From Streptomyces spinoverrucosus (lineage in GTDB: Bacteria > Actinomycetota > Actinomycetes > Streptomycetales > Streptomycetaceae), in NCBI RefSeq assembly GCF_015712165.1, contig NZ_JADPZX010000001.1:248001-312000 (forward strand): DNA of 64,000 nucleotides, read 5' to 3'. The position numbers were made by a program, and so were the translations under genes. Of the stretch, positions 42,470-51,773 are shown one piece after another (the first letter of the stretch is position 1; every line of letters begins with the position of its first letter). The notes under the pieces were generated by a model that ran no database searches, was not told where the DNA came from, and was given only the letters and a program-made list of their open reading frames with translations.

Positions 42470-42955
42470 ATGGGCGCTCCACGCCTGAGCAGTACGCCGC
42501 TGCCGGGGATCGGCGTCCGTTACGACCTGACCACTCACGAGCACCGGCACCTGTCGGTGGTCGCGCACCGCGACGGCGAGCGCACCCTGAGCGCGTACCG
42601 CAAGGACGACCCGGACGACTGCGCCCTGTCCGTGCGGCTGACGGCGGAGGAGTCGGCCACGCTCATCGACGCGCTGTTGCCCGCGCACCACACGCCGAAC
42701 CTGCTGTCCACGACCGACCTGGGACTGGTGGCCGAGCGGATCGAGCTGTCCGGAAGTTCGCACTGGAACGGGCGGCTGCTCGGCGAGACCCGGATGCGCG
42801 CCGCGACCGGCGCCTCGATCGTGGCGGTCCTGCGCCGGGCCGAGGCGATCCCCTCCCCCACGCCGGCCTTCCGGCTGGCCGGCGGCGACACCCTGATCGT
42901 GATCGGTACCCGCGAGGGCGTGGAGGCGGCCGCCGAGATCCTTGGGCGGGAGTGA
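42470..42955 (+). CDS. Antiporter regulatory subunit with TrkA-C domain
   Basis: A 161-residue cytosolic protein. The C-terminal half is a TrkA-C/RCK-C domain (RMRAATGASIVAVLRRAEAIPSPTPAFRLAGGDTLIVIGTREGVEAAAEIL) that binds nucleotide ligands or cations to gate transporters. The N-terminal half is the family-specific part (PLPGIGVRYDLTTHEHRHLSVVAHRDGERTLSAY). It is 6 bp upstream of the CPA2 antiporter, as in KhtT-KhtU pairs, so it most likely gates that antiporter. ATG 42470 has GAGAGGGGG upstream. Confidence 0.92.
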   Translation: MGAPRLSSTPLPGIGVRYDLTTHEHRHLSVVAHRDGERTLSAYRKDDPDDCALSVRLTAEESATLIDALLPAHHTPNLLSTTDLGLVAERIELSGSSHWNGRLLGETRMRAATGASIVAVLRRAEAIPSPTPAFRLAGGDTLIVIGTREGVEAAAEILGRE

Positions 42956-42961
42956 GCCGCC

Positions 42962-44203
42962 GTGCACTCCTCGGCCGTGTTCCTGATCGAGTTCGGGGCG
43001 ATCATCCTGGCCCTGGGACTGCTGGGCCGGTTCGCCGGGCGGCTGCGGATGTCGCCGATACCGCTGTACCTGCTGGCCGGGCTGGCCTTCGGGGAGGGCG
43101 GACTGCTCCCGCTGGGCGCCAGCGAGGAGTTCGTCGCCGTCGGCGCCGAGATCGGCGTCATTCTGCTGCTGCTCATGCTCGGCCTGGAGTACACGGCCAG
43201 CGACCTGGTCTCCAACCTCAGGGCGCACTACCCGGCCGGGCTGGTCGACGCCGCCCTCAACGCCCTGCCGGGCGCCGCCCTGGCGCTGCTGCTCGGCTGG
43301 GGTCCGGTCGCAGCCGTCGTACTGGCGGGCATCACGTGGATCTCGTCGTCCGGTGTGATCGCCAAGATCCTCGGCGACCTGGGCCGGCTCGGCAACCGCG
43401 AGACCCCGGTCGTGCTGAGCATCCTGGTCCTCGAAGACCTCTCCATGGCCGTCTACCTGCCCATCCTCACCGCCCTGCTGGCCGGCATCGGCCTCGCGGC
43501 AGGCAGTGTCACCCTGGCCATCGCGCTCGGAGCCGCCGCCCTGGTGCTCGTCCTCGCGGTGCGGTACGGCCGCCTCATCTCCCGGGTCGTCTCCAGTGAC
43601 GACCCGGAGAAGCTGCTGCTGGTCGTCCTCGGGCTGACCCTGCTGATCGCCGGGCTCGCCCAGCAGGTGCAGGTGTCCGCGGCCGTGGGTGCCTTCCTCG
43701 TCGGCATCGCGCTGTCCGGCGAGGTCGCCGAAGGTGCGCACAGTCTGCTCGCCCCGTTGCGGGACCTGTTCGCCGCCGTCTTCTTCGTCTTCTTCGGCCT
43801 CAACACCGACCCGGCGAGCATCCCGCCCGTCCTGCTGCCCGCCCTGGCCCTGGCCGCCGTCACCACGCTGACGAAGATCGCCACCGGCTACTGGGCCGCC
43901 AGACAGGGGGGCATCGCGCCGAAGGGCCGCTGGCGGGCGGGCGGCACGCTCGTGGCGCGCGGCGAGTTCTCCATCGTCATCGCCGGACTCGCCGTCACCG
44001 CCGGGATCGAGCCCTCCCTCGGCCCCCTGGCCACCGCGTACGTGCTGATCCTGGTCCTCCTCGGCCCGCTCACCGCCCGCTGCACGGAACCCGTCGCCAC
44101 CCGCCTATCGCGTCGGCGCCGCAAGGCCGCCTCGACGGCCGAGGCCGGGAAGGACCCCAGTCCCGCGCGCCTGGACGACCAGGACACCGTCGGCCGGGCA
44201 TGA
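42962..44203 (+). CDS. CPA2-family cation:proton antiporter
   Basis: A 413-residue integral membrane protein with about 12 helices (FLIEFGAIILALGLLGRFAGRL, IGVILLLLMLGLEYTASDL, ILVLEDLSMAVYLPILTALL). The GLEYT and LEDLSM segments match the conserved regions of KefB/KhtU-like CPA2 antiporters. It exchanges protons for potassium or sodium. It follows its regulatory subunit by 6 bp and starts with GTG 42962, so the two form one operon. Unlike full KefB it has no C-terminal RCK domain, which agrees with a separate regulatory subunit. Confidence 0.94.
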   Translation: MHSSAVFLIEFGAIILALGLLGRFAGRLRMSPIPLYLLAGLAFGEGGLLPLGASEEFVAVGAEIGVILLLLMLGLEYTASDLVSNLRAHYPAGLVDAALNALPGAALALLLGWGPVAAVVLAGITWISSSGVIAKILGDLGRLGNRETPVVLSILVLEDLSMAVYLPILTALLAGIGLAAGSVTLAIALGAAALVLVLAVRYGRLISRVVSSDDPEKLLLVVLGLTLLIAGLAQQVQVSAAVGAFLVGIALSGEVAEGAHSLLAPLRDLFAAVFFVFFGLNTDPASIPPVLLPALALAAVTTLTKIATGYWAARQGGIAPKGRWRAGGTLVARGEFSIVIAGLAVTAGIEPSLGPLATAYVLILVLLGPLTARCTEPVATRLSRRRRKAASTAEAGKDPSPARLDDQDTVGRA

Positions 44204-44314
44204 CCCACGGCGCCGTGCGCCCTCCCCGGCCGATCTTCGGCCGTGTGACGCAGAACACGTGCGGGAGGGCAAAATTTGACCGTCTCGATGATGGATCGGC
44301 GCGGCTCATCCGTA

Positions 44315-44347
44315 CCTCCTGACGTACCAACCGCTCGCGTCAGGAGG
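44315..44347 (+). promoter_or_regulatory. Hairpin that sequesters the ribosome site of the DUF4142 gene
   Basis: CCTCCTGACG (44315-44324) is the exact reverse complement of CGTCAGGAGG (44338-44347) across a 13-nt loop. The right arm contains the AGGAGG Shine-Dalgarno of the gene starting at 44352. Folded, the ribosome site is fully paired, so translation could be controlled by temperature, a ligand or ribosomes. Confidence 0.7.
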
Positions 44348-44351
44348 CTCC

Positions 44352-45104
44352 ATGCCCGTCTCACCCAGCAAGTTGGGGAGCATCTTCGTGTTCGGCGCGC
44401 TGGGTCTGACCCTCGCCACCCTCGCCTACCCGGCCATGCTCGGGATCGAGAACACCGCCAGCTCGCAGGACCGCATCGTCGCCAACACCCCCTACGGCCC
44501 GCTGACCGAGTCCGACCGCGATTTCGTCGTCAGGGTGCGCTCGGCGGGGCTGTGGGAGTACCCGATCGGGGAGATGGCCATGGAGCGCGGCACGACGCCG
44601 GAGATGAAGGAGGCGGCCGCTCACCTCCTCGTCGGGCACGCCGCCCTCGACGCCACCTGTCGCAGGATCGCCCCCGAACTCGGCATCACCCTGCCGAACC
44701 AGCCGACGCCGCAGCAGCAGCAGTTCGTGGCGACGGTGGACTCCGAGACGGGCCAGCAGTTCGACATCACGGCGGTCAACATCATGCGCGCGGCGCACGG
44801 CGGGATCTTCCCGACCATCGCCAAGATCCGGGCCAGCACCAAGAACTCCCTGGTCCGTGCGCTGGCCGACCAGACCAACGACACCGTTCTCGACCACATC
44901 ACCGTGCTGGAGAAGACCGGCATGGTCAACTACGAGCAGGTCCTTCTCCAGCAGACCACGCCGCCGAAGCTGCCCCAGGACCAGCTGACCCCGCCGCCGC
45001 CGCCGCCGGGCTCTCCGGTGCTGGCCCTCAAGCCCCGCCCGGACCTCGACGTGAACACCACGTCGCCGACGCCGAGCCCGTCGGCCGCGGGACAGGGGGG
45101 ATGA
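44352..45104 (+). CDS. DUF4142 exported protein
   Basis: A 250-residue protein with an N-terminal signal-anchor segment (SIFVFGALGLTLATLAYPAMLG). The DUF4142/ferritin-like helical domain spans residues about 55-200 (DRDFVVRVRSAGLWEYPIGEMAMERGTTPEMKEAAAHLL). The C-terminus is proline-rich (QLTPPPPPPGSP). DUF4142 proteins are extracytoplasmic four-helix bundles of unknown role. The AGGAGG site is 4 nt before ATG 44352 and lies inside the stem-loop at 44315-44347. A strong terminator follows at 45123. Confidence 0.88.
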   Translation: MPVSPSKLGSIFVFGALGLTLATLAYPAMLGIENTASSQDRIVANTPYGPLTESDRDFVVRVRSAGLWEYPIGEMAMERGTTPEMKEAAAHLLVGHAALDATCRRIAPELGITLPNQPTPQQQQFVATVDSETGQQFDITAVNIMRAAHGGIFPTIAKIRASTKNSLVRALADQTNDTVLDHITVLEKTGMVNYEQVLLQQTTPPKLPQDQLTPPPPPPGSPVLALKPRPDLDVNTTSPTPSPSAAGQGG

Positions 45105-45416
45105 GCCGGGGATCGGCAGCTTGAGGTACGGCGCGCGTACCGGCGCCGTACCTCACAGCCGGGGACCAGCAGCCTGGCGCGCGCGGCTCCAGGCGCCGTA
45201 CCGCAGCGCCGAAGGGGGCAACGGCGTGTCCTGGTGTGCCCGGAGCCAGAGGCCTCCTCGGCGTCCGGCTGACCCCCAACCGGCGTGCCACGCCGCTCAT
45301 CCCACGTCGACCGGCAGCGCCCGCCGGTAGCACCGCAGGTCCGGGTCCCCACCCGAGACGGTCGGAGGAAACTGTCCGCAGGAGCGACAACCCGGCCTGG
45401 AGGGAAAAGCGGGGGC
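45105..45416. other. Intergenic region after the DUF4142 gene
   Basis: About 310 bp holding the terminator at 45123-45154 and a related GGCGCCGTACCGCAGCGCC segment around 45190. The latter partly repeats the terminator arm. No gene was recognised. Confidence 0.55.
45123..45154. terminator. Perfect 12-bp stem-loop
   Basis: GAGGTACGGCGC (45123-45134) pairs exactly with GCGCCGTACCTC (45143-45154) around GCGTACCG. It lies 18 bp after the DUF4142 stop. Confidence 0.85.
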
Positions 45417-47641
45417 ATGGCGGACGCGACCGAGAACGAGGCCCGGGCGCGCCTGCTGCTGAGGCGGGCGAAACGGGGACGCCGGTGGTTCGTCGTGCCC
45501 GCTGTGGCCAGGCAAGGGAAGGCGGCGGAGCGGGAGTTGCGGGAGTCCGCCCTGGCCGGCGACATGGCGGCTCTCCGCGCGCTGGCGGGACCGGGGCCGC
45601 GTCCCGACCGCCGGTTCAACCAGGTGTGGCACGACCTCGTCGGCGCCCGGCGCGACACGTCCGCCGCCCTGTTCGATCACCTGTTCAGAAGCCTCGGGTA
45701 CCCGGTGAACCGGCAGGGCTCCCACCTGAGCGACGACTTGGCCCTCCTCGTGTTGCGGCCCGGCGAGGACGACCTGACCGAGGACATGCGCCCGGTCCTC
45801 GCCGTGGCCGCTGCGCTGGGCGGTCATCCGCTGGCGGACATCGCCCGGCGCAAGATCCTCGCCTCCGGCGACCAGGGCGTCATCGAGGACGTGTGCCTGC
45901 TGGCGTGCGGTGTCCCTGAACTGGCCGACTTCTGCATGCGGCACGAGCTGAGTCCGACCAACCCGGTGCGGCTCGCGACGTTCTGGCTGCTGACCGGTCA
46001 CTACGAGCGCTACCGGGCCGCCGACCCGGACGGTTCACTGACGGTACGGGCCTACGCGCTGCTCGACAGCACCGCTCGCGCCCGTTTCAGGAGCGCGGCG
46101 ATCGAGGGCGGTCTCTTCGGTCTGGTGCGCCGGATGGCTCAGAGCCAGGGCGAGTTCGTGGACCTGCTGCGGGGCGAGCAGTTCGCCGAGCTGAGCGCGG
46201 GCCTCGCCCGGCACGGACGCTGGGGACGGCTGTGGGAGCTGGTCACCGAGGCGCCGGTCGTCGAGGCGGTCGTGCAGGCCCGGCGGTTCCCGGAGCACTG
46301 GCGGCCAGGATCCGAGGCCGATCACCGGCTGTACACCGAACTGCGCTCAGTGTCCGTCGAGTTGATCGCCGCGGCGGCGGCCGACCCGCTCCTGCTCGGA
46401 ACCATCCGTTTCGAGTACGACGTCCTGCGGCTGGGCCTCGGCAGGGCGCGGGCCGCCGTCTTCAGCCGCACCGCCGATCAGCGCGCCGCGCCGGCCCTCG
46501 ACGTGTACGCCCTGCCCGGCGGAGAACTCCTCAGCCATCGCACGTACGAGGACGACACGGTTCCGGGCCTCGCCGTGCCCTGCGGGGACGAGGAGGCCAC
46601 CGTGGTCGCGGGCGGCGAGGCGGGGCTGTGGCATTTCACGCCCGAGGACCGGATCCTGCTCGACCCGTCGCCCGTACGGGACTTGGTGGCCACCGCCGAG
46701 GGCTGGGCCGCGCTCTCGGCCTCCCAACTCCTGATCAGCACGGCACATGGCCGCTCCTGGCGACGCGTCGGGCTGACCGGCCTCGGCCTCCGGTCGAGCG
46801 CCGGCCTCTTCGCCGTGTCGGCGGACGGCACGCGCCTGGCCGTCGCCGACCACCGGCGCGCGTGGTCCTGGACCAGGAAGGCGGGCTCCTCGGCGCGACG
46901 ACCCTCCACGAGACGGACCCCGAGAGGACCCACCCCCTGCGGTCCATTGGCTTCCTCGGCGACGCGTTGATCACCGCGCACCGGGGGTGGAGCGAGGACC
47001 GCAGACGCCGTGTCGACAGCACCCATGACCAGATCTGGGCCTGGGACGACGTCACAGTCACCGTCAACTGGACGCTGGTCCGCTGGACGGTCTCTCCCGA
47101 CGGCCACCTCACCCGTGCCGGTCAGGCCTTCGGCCCCGGTCACACGGAGACCTACGAGGAGGACGCCGACTCCCACTCATGGCGCCCGCCCCGCGCGGAG
47201 GTCGTCTGGGGCCCCCAGGTGGAACACAGGGACCACCTGAACCCCGGCACCCGGGGAACTCCGCGGGGCGTGCACCATCACCTGTCGCTGCACGAACTCC
47301 CGTCCTTTCCCGCACGCCTGCTGGTGATGGCAGACGCGGGCGAGCTGACGCTCGTCGACTTCCGTTCCTCTCAGCGAGAGCGGCTCCCCTCGATCCCCGG
47401 CACCCACCGAACCCACCCGGCCGTGGTCCCCGGCACCTCTCTCCTGGCCAAGTTCCCGCCCGACGGCCCCGACCTGGCCCTGTACGACCTGCGGCGCGGC
47501 GCCGCCCTCGCGCTCCTCGACCGGCCCATGCGGGAGATGCGGCGCACCGACCTGGACACGGTGCGAGCACTGCGCGACTACGAGGACGATCCATGCGTCC
47601 GCGTGCTGCGCGCGTGCCTCGAACACCGGTGGCCGGACTAG
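45417..47641 (+). pseudogene. Large protein of unknown function with a single-base frameshift
   Basis: From ATG 45417 (GGAGGGAAAAG upstream) the frame gives about 480 residues: an alpha-helical N-terminal half with HEAT-like repeats, then a part that looks like a beta-propeller (RSWRRVGLTGLGLRSSAGLFAVSADGTRLAVADHRR). Near 46858-46866 the sense passes to the next frame (VVLDQEGGLLGATTLHETDPERTHPLRSIGFLGDALITAHRG) and continues for about 255 residues to the stop at 47641. Total length 2225 bp needs one added base. The repaired product of about 741 residues is not a family I recognise. Pseudogene versus sequencing error is undecided. Confidence 0.75.
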
Positions 47642-47783
47642 GGACTGTCGTGCCGGGCCGCCCGTTCGGGTGCGTCCGGCTGGTGGGTGGGAGCAGGGCG
47701 CTGTCTGATGGTCACGGATGCGTGCCGGCGACCCGTTCCCGTGCGGCGTCGGGCGCTCGGCCGTGAAAGGACGTGGCCTGCGT

Positions 47784-49394
47784 ATGACTGGTCCGATAGC
47801 CGGCCGTCGCAGAAGGACCGCCGCGGTCGTCGCCGCGGTGCTGGCCTGCACGACGGCTCTGACTGGGCCCCACCTCGCCGCGACGGGCGCGGGAACGGCC
47901 TCCACGGCGCTCGCGCCGCAGCTGGAGTGGAAGCCCTGCGCCCAGGACAGACACTACGACTGCGCGACGGCGACGGTGCCGCTGGACTACGCGAATCCCC
48001 GTGGCCGCACCATCGAACTCAGCGTGGTGAAGCGGAAGGCGACCGGTCCGGGGCGCCGCGTCGGCACCCTCTTTTTCAACCCCGGCGGCCCCGGCGGGCC
48101 CGGCTCGGTCCAGATGCCGCAGATCTACGAGTCCTTCCCTGACGAGGTGCGGGAGCGTTTCGACATCGTCAGCTGGGATCCACGGGGGATCGGCAACAGC
48201 ACAGCGGTGAACTGCTTCGAGAGCACCAAGGAGGCCGAGGCCTGGACCGCGAGCCATCCGGCCGGGTTCCCGGTGGGCGAGCGGGAGCGGAAGAAGTGGG
48301 TCGACTCCTACCGGGAGTTGGGCCGGGCCTGCGAGCGGCGTGACCCGGAGCTGCTGCGCCACGTCTCGACGGCCGACACCGCACGCGACCTCGAACAGCT
48401 CCGCCGGTCGGTGGGAGAGTCGCTGCTCACCTACATCGGAATCTCCTACGGCACGTTCCTCGGCGCCACGTACGCCAATCTCTATCCGGACAAGGTCCGT
48501 GCCATGGTGCTCGACAGCAACGTCGACCCGTCGGCGTGGACGAACGGCGGGTCGGAGCAGGCCCTGCTCCCCTACTTCCAGCGCCTGGGGTCGGACCGTT
48601 CGGCGGCCGCCACCCTGGACCGGTTCCTGTCCCTGTGCGGGGCGGCCACCGTCGCGGAGTGCGCGTTCTCGGCCGGCAGCGCGCAGGCCACCCTGGACAA
48701 GTTCAAGGAGCTGACCGAGCGACTGAGGGAGCGTCCGGTGGAGTCGTGGACCTACGCCCGGACCGTCTCGGACGTGGTGAGCGCGCTGTACGTCGTCCAC
48801 CCCGGATGGGCGGACCTGGCGGCCCGGCTTCAGGACCTGTGGCAGGGACAGGCCCCGGCGGCGCCCGCCGCTCCCGCCACGACGCCCCCGGTCCCGACAC
48901 CGTATGGGGGCGACGAGCAGGCGGCCGCCGTGCTCTGCGGCGACAGCCCCAGTCCGCGTGATCCCGGCGTCTTCCACGCGACGGAGGAGGCCGCCGCCGC
49001 GCGTTCGGGCGACGCGGCGCGCCACTGGACATGGGCCGCGGAGCCGTGCGCCACCTGGCCGGCGACGGCCGCCGACCCGTACACCGGGCCCTGGAACAAG
49101 CGGACGGCGCACCCGCTGCTGGTGGTCGGCACCAGCTACGACCCGGCCACTCCCTACGAGAGCGCCGAGGCGATGTCCGAGACGCTGGCCGACGCCCGGC
49201 TGCTCACCAACCGCGGATATGGACACACCGCGCTGCTCAACCCGAGCGGGTGCGTCAACGACCACGTGAGCCGCTACCTCCTGGACGGTGCCCTCCCGCC
49301 GCCGGGTACGACGTGCGAGCAGGACACACCGCCCTTCTCGGCGCGGCACCCGCGCGGCGCCGTCGACGCGGGCGCGGGCGGGACGCGGAGGTAG
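47784..49394 (+). CDS. Secreted alpha/beta-hydrolase with TAP-like C-terminal domain
   Basis: A 536-residue exported hydrolase of the tripeptidyl-aminopeptidase/TAP-like type common in Streptomyces. The signal sequence is RRRRTAAVVAAVLACTTALTGPHLAATGAGTA. The oxyanion region is FFNPGGPGGPGS, the nucleophile elbow YIGISYGTFLGATYANLYP (GxSxG), and the catalytic histidine lies in TNRGYGHTALL near the C-terminus. Likely substrates are peptides or esters outside the cell. ATG 47784 is preferred. It is convergent with the HxlR gene. Confidence 0.9.
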   Translation: MTGPIAGRRRRTAAVVAAVLACTTALTGPHLAATGAGTASTALAPQLEWKPCAQDRHYDCATATVPLDYANPRGRTIELSVVKRKATGPGRRVGTLFFNPGGPGGPGSVQMPQIYESFPDEVRERFDIVSWDPRGIGNSTAVNCFESTKEAEAWTASHPAGFPVGERERKKWVDSYRELGRACERRDPELLRHVSTADTARDLEQLRRSVGESLLTYIGISYGTFLGATYANLYPDKVRAMVLDSNVDPSAWTNGGSEQALLPYFQRLGSDRSAAATLDRFLSLCGAATVAECAFSAGSAQATLDKFKELTERLRERPVESWTYARTVSDVVSALYVVHPGWADLAARLQDLWQGQAPAAPAAPATTPPVPTPYGGDEQAAAVLCGDSPSPRDPGVFHATEEAAAARSGDAARHWTWAAEPCATWPATAADPYTGPWNKRTAHPLLVVGTSYDPATPYESAEAMSETLADARLLTNRGYGHTALLNPSGCVNDHVSRYLLDGALPPPGTTCEQDTPPFSARHPRGAVDAGAGGTRR

Positions 49395-49418
49395 GACTGA
49401 ACCGAGGCGCCCGCCGCG

Positions 49419-49799
49419 TCAGTCGCCGAAGCGGCGGCGGGCGGCCTCGATGTGGCCGAGGTACTGGTTGGTCCAGCCGCACATCCCGTCGACCGTGGCC
49501 CGCAGGGCTCGGCCCGGCTCGGTGAGGGTGTACTCGACCCGCGGCGGCACGGTGGGGTGCACCTTCCGGTCGACCAGGCCGTTGCGCTCCAGCATGCGCA
49601 GGTTCTGCGTGAGCATCTTGTGGCTGACGCCCTCGACCTCGTCGCGCAACTCGCTGAAGCGCAGGGTGCGTTCACCGAGGGCCTCGATGATCAGGAGCGC
49701 CCACTTGTTGGCGACGTCCGAGAAGATCTCCCGCGCCAGCGAGTCCGCGCGCCTCAGGTCCGCGTTCTCGGGCAAACCCTTGAGCTGCTTGGTCTCCAT
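49419..49799 (-). CDS. HxlR-family transcriptional regulator
   Basis: A 126-residue winged-helix regulator. The core segment DVANKWALLIIEALGERTLRFSELRDEVEGVSHKMLTQNLRMLERNGLV followed by RVEYTLTEPGRAL is diagnostic of HxlR proteins (shown here as pattern, not a copied motif). Most members have a redox cysteine just before the helix; here this position lacks one, so a non-thiol signal is likely. The ATG at 49799 abuts a promoter block that is nearly the same as the one before ridA at 35.2 kb. HxlR proteins commonly repress themselves and a divergent target, so ridA is the probable target. Confidence 0.92.
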   Translation of the reverse strand: METKQLKGLPENADLRRADSLAREIFSDVANKWALLIIEALGERTLRFSELRDEVEGVSHKMLTQNLRMLERNGLVDRKVHPTVPPRVEYTLTEPGRALRATVDGMCGWTNQYLGHIEAARRRFGD

Positions 49800-49882
49800 C
49801 AGGTTCCTCAGTCGCGAAAAGGGTGCGTTCGTCCAGTTCAGCGCTCACTCTCCTACGGTTTCCGAGTAACCGCAAGAGAGCC
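49789..49882. promoter_or_regulatory. Conserved promoter block upstream of hxlR (copy B)
   Basis: About 94 bp matching 35172-35263, including CAGGTTCC, GTGCGTTC and the long identical core CACTCTCCTACGGTT with CCGAGTAACC. The match extends into the first three codons of hxlR. It should contain the hxlR promoter (minus strand) and its operator. Confidence 0.75.
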
Positions 49883-49911
49883 AGGAGGCCCGTACCGCGG
49901 GCGCGGGCGCG

Positions 49912-50775
49912 TCACCGCAGCAGCGCTGCCATGGTGCCGGCCACGGCCAGCACGGTGAGCACGGCGCACACCGCGAGGGCAGAACCCATGCCCATGAGAC
50001 GGTCCTTGAGGGAGTCCCCCAGGGCGCGCCGCACACCGACCACCTCCTGCCGCACGACGTGCCGGCTGAGGCCGTACCAGGGCCTGAGGCTCTTGAGCGA
50101 CTCCGTGCCCAGCAGAGTCGTGACGACGAGAAACGGTCGGGCCTGGGACCCCACCAGACGGGCCTCGCTCGCCGACAACGTTCCCTGCGCGAAGCAGCGG
50201 GTCGCATGGGCGATCATTCCGGCGGCCCGCTCCCGGTTGGCCGGGGAGTCCGTGTCGACCACCACCATGTGCTTGCCGGACACCCGGTCGGACCGTGGTG
50301 CCTCGAATTCGGCGGCCCGCGCCACGACGGCGTCCCACGCCCCGGCGTCCACTCCATACCCCGTGGCGCCCTCAAGTCCGTGGAAGAGGGGCACGGTCCG
50401 CAGGCCGCCGGTGAGGAAGTGCGCGGCGACGTCGGTCAGGGCGCGCGGCGGCACGGGGCCGGTGCCGACGCCCAGGACGGTGACGCGGATGTCGCGATCC
50501 ATGTGGTCGCGCTCGGCGGTGTTCTCCGGGGCGAGGCCGGTCAGCAGCAGGATCCACACCTGTTGCCGGTAGGCGAACTCGGGCAGGGCATACAGCAGCA
50601 GGGAGGACTTGGAGTCGTCGACGAGTTCGCCGATGGAGCGCCCCCCGCAGCCCCTGGCCAGCAGCTCCTCCGGTGCGGGCGCACCGGTCTGCCGCGGCTG
50701 GGCCGGCACCCACGAGTAGTCCTGCTCGGAGAGCCGGCCGCGGGAGTGCAGGAACCAGGCCGTGGTCATGCTCAT
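49912..50775 (-). CDS. Unknown tail-anchored protein of a three-gene GTPase cassette
   Basis: A 287-residue protein with no family I recognise. The soluble part (residues 1-240) begins MTTAWFLHSRGRLSEQDYSWVP and includes possible alpha/beta strands such as KHMVVVDTDSP. The C-terminus is a single membrane helix (SALAVCAVLTVLAVAGTMAALL) at the very end, so it is tail-anchored with the soluble part in the cytoplasm. Its start overlaps the stop of the small GTPase gene in the junction GCATGAGCATG. Strict coupling with two GTPases suggests it is their membrane partner or effector. Confidence 0.75.
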   Translation of the reverse strand: MSMTTAWFLHSRGRLSEQDYSWVPAQPRQTGAPAPEELLARGCGGRSIGELVDDSKSSLLLYALPEFAYRQQVWILLLTGLAPENTAERDHMDRDIRVTVLGVGTGPVPPRALTDVAAHFLTGGLRTVPLFHGLEGATGYGVDAGAWDAVVARAAEFEAPRSDRVSGKHMVVVDTDSPANRERAAGMIAHATRCFAQGTLSASEARLVGSQARPFLVVTTLLGTESLKSLRPWYGLSRHVVRQEVVGVRRALGDSLKDRLMGMGSALAVCAVLTVLAVAGTMAALLR

Positions 50776-51773
50776 GCCCTCCCCGCCACGGATGAACTCA
50801 GATGGGGGTGGTGCTGTACGACCTCGATGCCGGGACCGGTGACCGTGCCGTCGGCGAACTGGGCGATGGCCCGCTCCAGCGCCTGGTCGTGCCCGAACAC
50901 ACCGTCGAGCGTCTCGCGCCAGATGCCGCGCCGCTCACGCAGATAGACGTTGAGCACGAAGCGCAGCGCGTAGCGCAGGGGTTGGTCGGTATGGACGGGC
51001 CGGTACTCGGCCCCGGCACGGCGACTGCGGAAGTGGAAGCGGAGTTCCCCGTTCGGCGACTCGGTGATCGACGAGAACACGATCGAGCCGGTGGTCTGCA
51101 CGGGGATGACGACGCAGCCGACGCGGGGCCGCACGTCGGCGTGCGCGATGTGGTCGAACAGGGGCTGGTATCCGGTGCGTACCCGGCTCAGCAGTTCGGC
51201 GGAGCCGTGCTCCGTGGCCACGTACTTCTCGCACTTGAGGGGGACGACGAGCAGCAGCCGCGGTCTGTCGTCGGACCGCAGGATCTCCTTGACCTGCTCG
51301 TACATCAGGTAGGGCGCGTTGATGCGCTCGTGGTAGAGGCCGTCGCGTTCCATGAGCGAGGGGGTGTCGACCGCCAGGACGACGACCGGGCTGTCGGCGA
51401 GGGCGTTGCGGACGCCCTGGGCGACGGGGGTGCCGTTCGGGTCGCGCAGGAGTCCGCCGGCGTAGTCGGTGAACCTGAGGACGAACCGGGATTTCCTGTT
51501 CTTGCGGCCGACCCCGATCTCGTACCGGTGCAGGTCGAGCGCGGACGTGTTGGCGACCCTGTCACGGACCTGCACGGATCGGGAGAGGGACTTGAGGACG
51601 GCGACGACGTCGGTGAGTCGGGCCGCCGTCTCGCCCACCGGTGTGAGGTCGAGGTCGGTGCCGCCGATCACCGAGGAGTACTGGACGTACATCGAGGCCA
51701 GCAGCGAGGTCTTGCCGGCCCCCGACGGGCCGAGCATGGTGACCTCCAGGACGTAGCGGGCGGGCATGCTCAT
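50772..51773 (-). CDS. Small TRAFAC-type GTPase
   Basis: A 333-residue P-loop NTPase. The Walker A motif VTMLGPSGAGKTSLLASMY lies at residues 12-30, a switch/Walker B-like element is FVLRFTDYAGGLLRD, and VVVLAVDTPSL follows as the next core strand. The guanine-specificity motif NKxD is not clear (VPLKCEKY occurs in its place), which is typical of the double-GTPase (DO-GTPase2) group as I recall it. Start and stop both overlap neighbouring genes by 4 bp. The partner is the large GTPase upstream. The role is unknown. Confidence 0.8.
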   Translation of the reverse strand: MSMPARYVLEVTMLGPSGAGKTSLLASMYVQYSSVIGGTDLDLTPVGETAARLTDVVAVLKSLSRSVQVRDRVANTSALDLHRYEIGVGRKNRKSRFVLRFTDYAGGLLRDPNGTPVAQGVRNALADSPVVVLAVDTPSLMERDGLYHERINAPYLMYEQVKEILRSDDRPRLLLVVPLKCEKYVATEHGSAELLSRVRTGYQPLFDHIAHADVRPRVGCVVIPVQTTGSIVFSSITESPNGELRFHFRSRRAGAEYRPVHTDQPLRYALRFVLNVYLRERRGIWRETLDGVFGHDQALERAIAQFADGTVTGPGIEVVQHHPHLSSSVAGRA

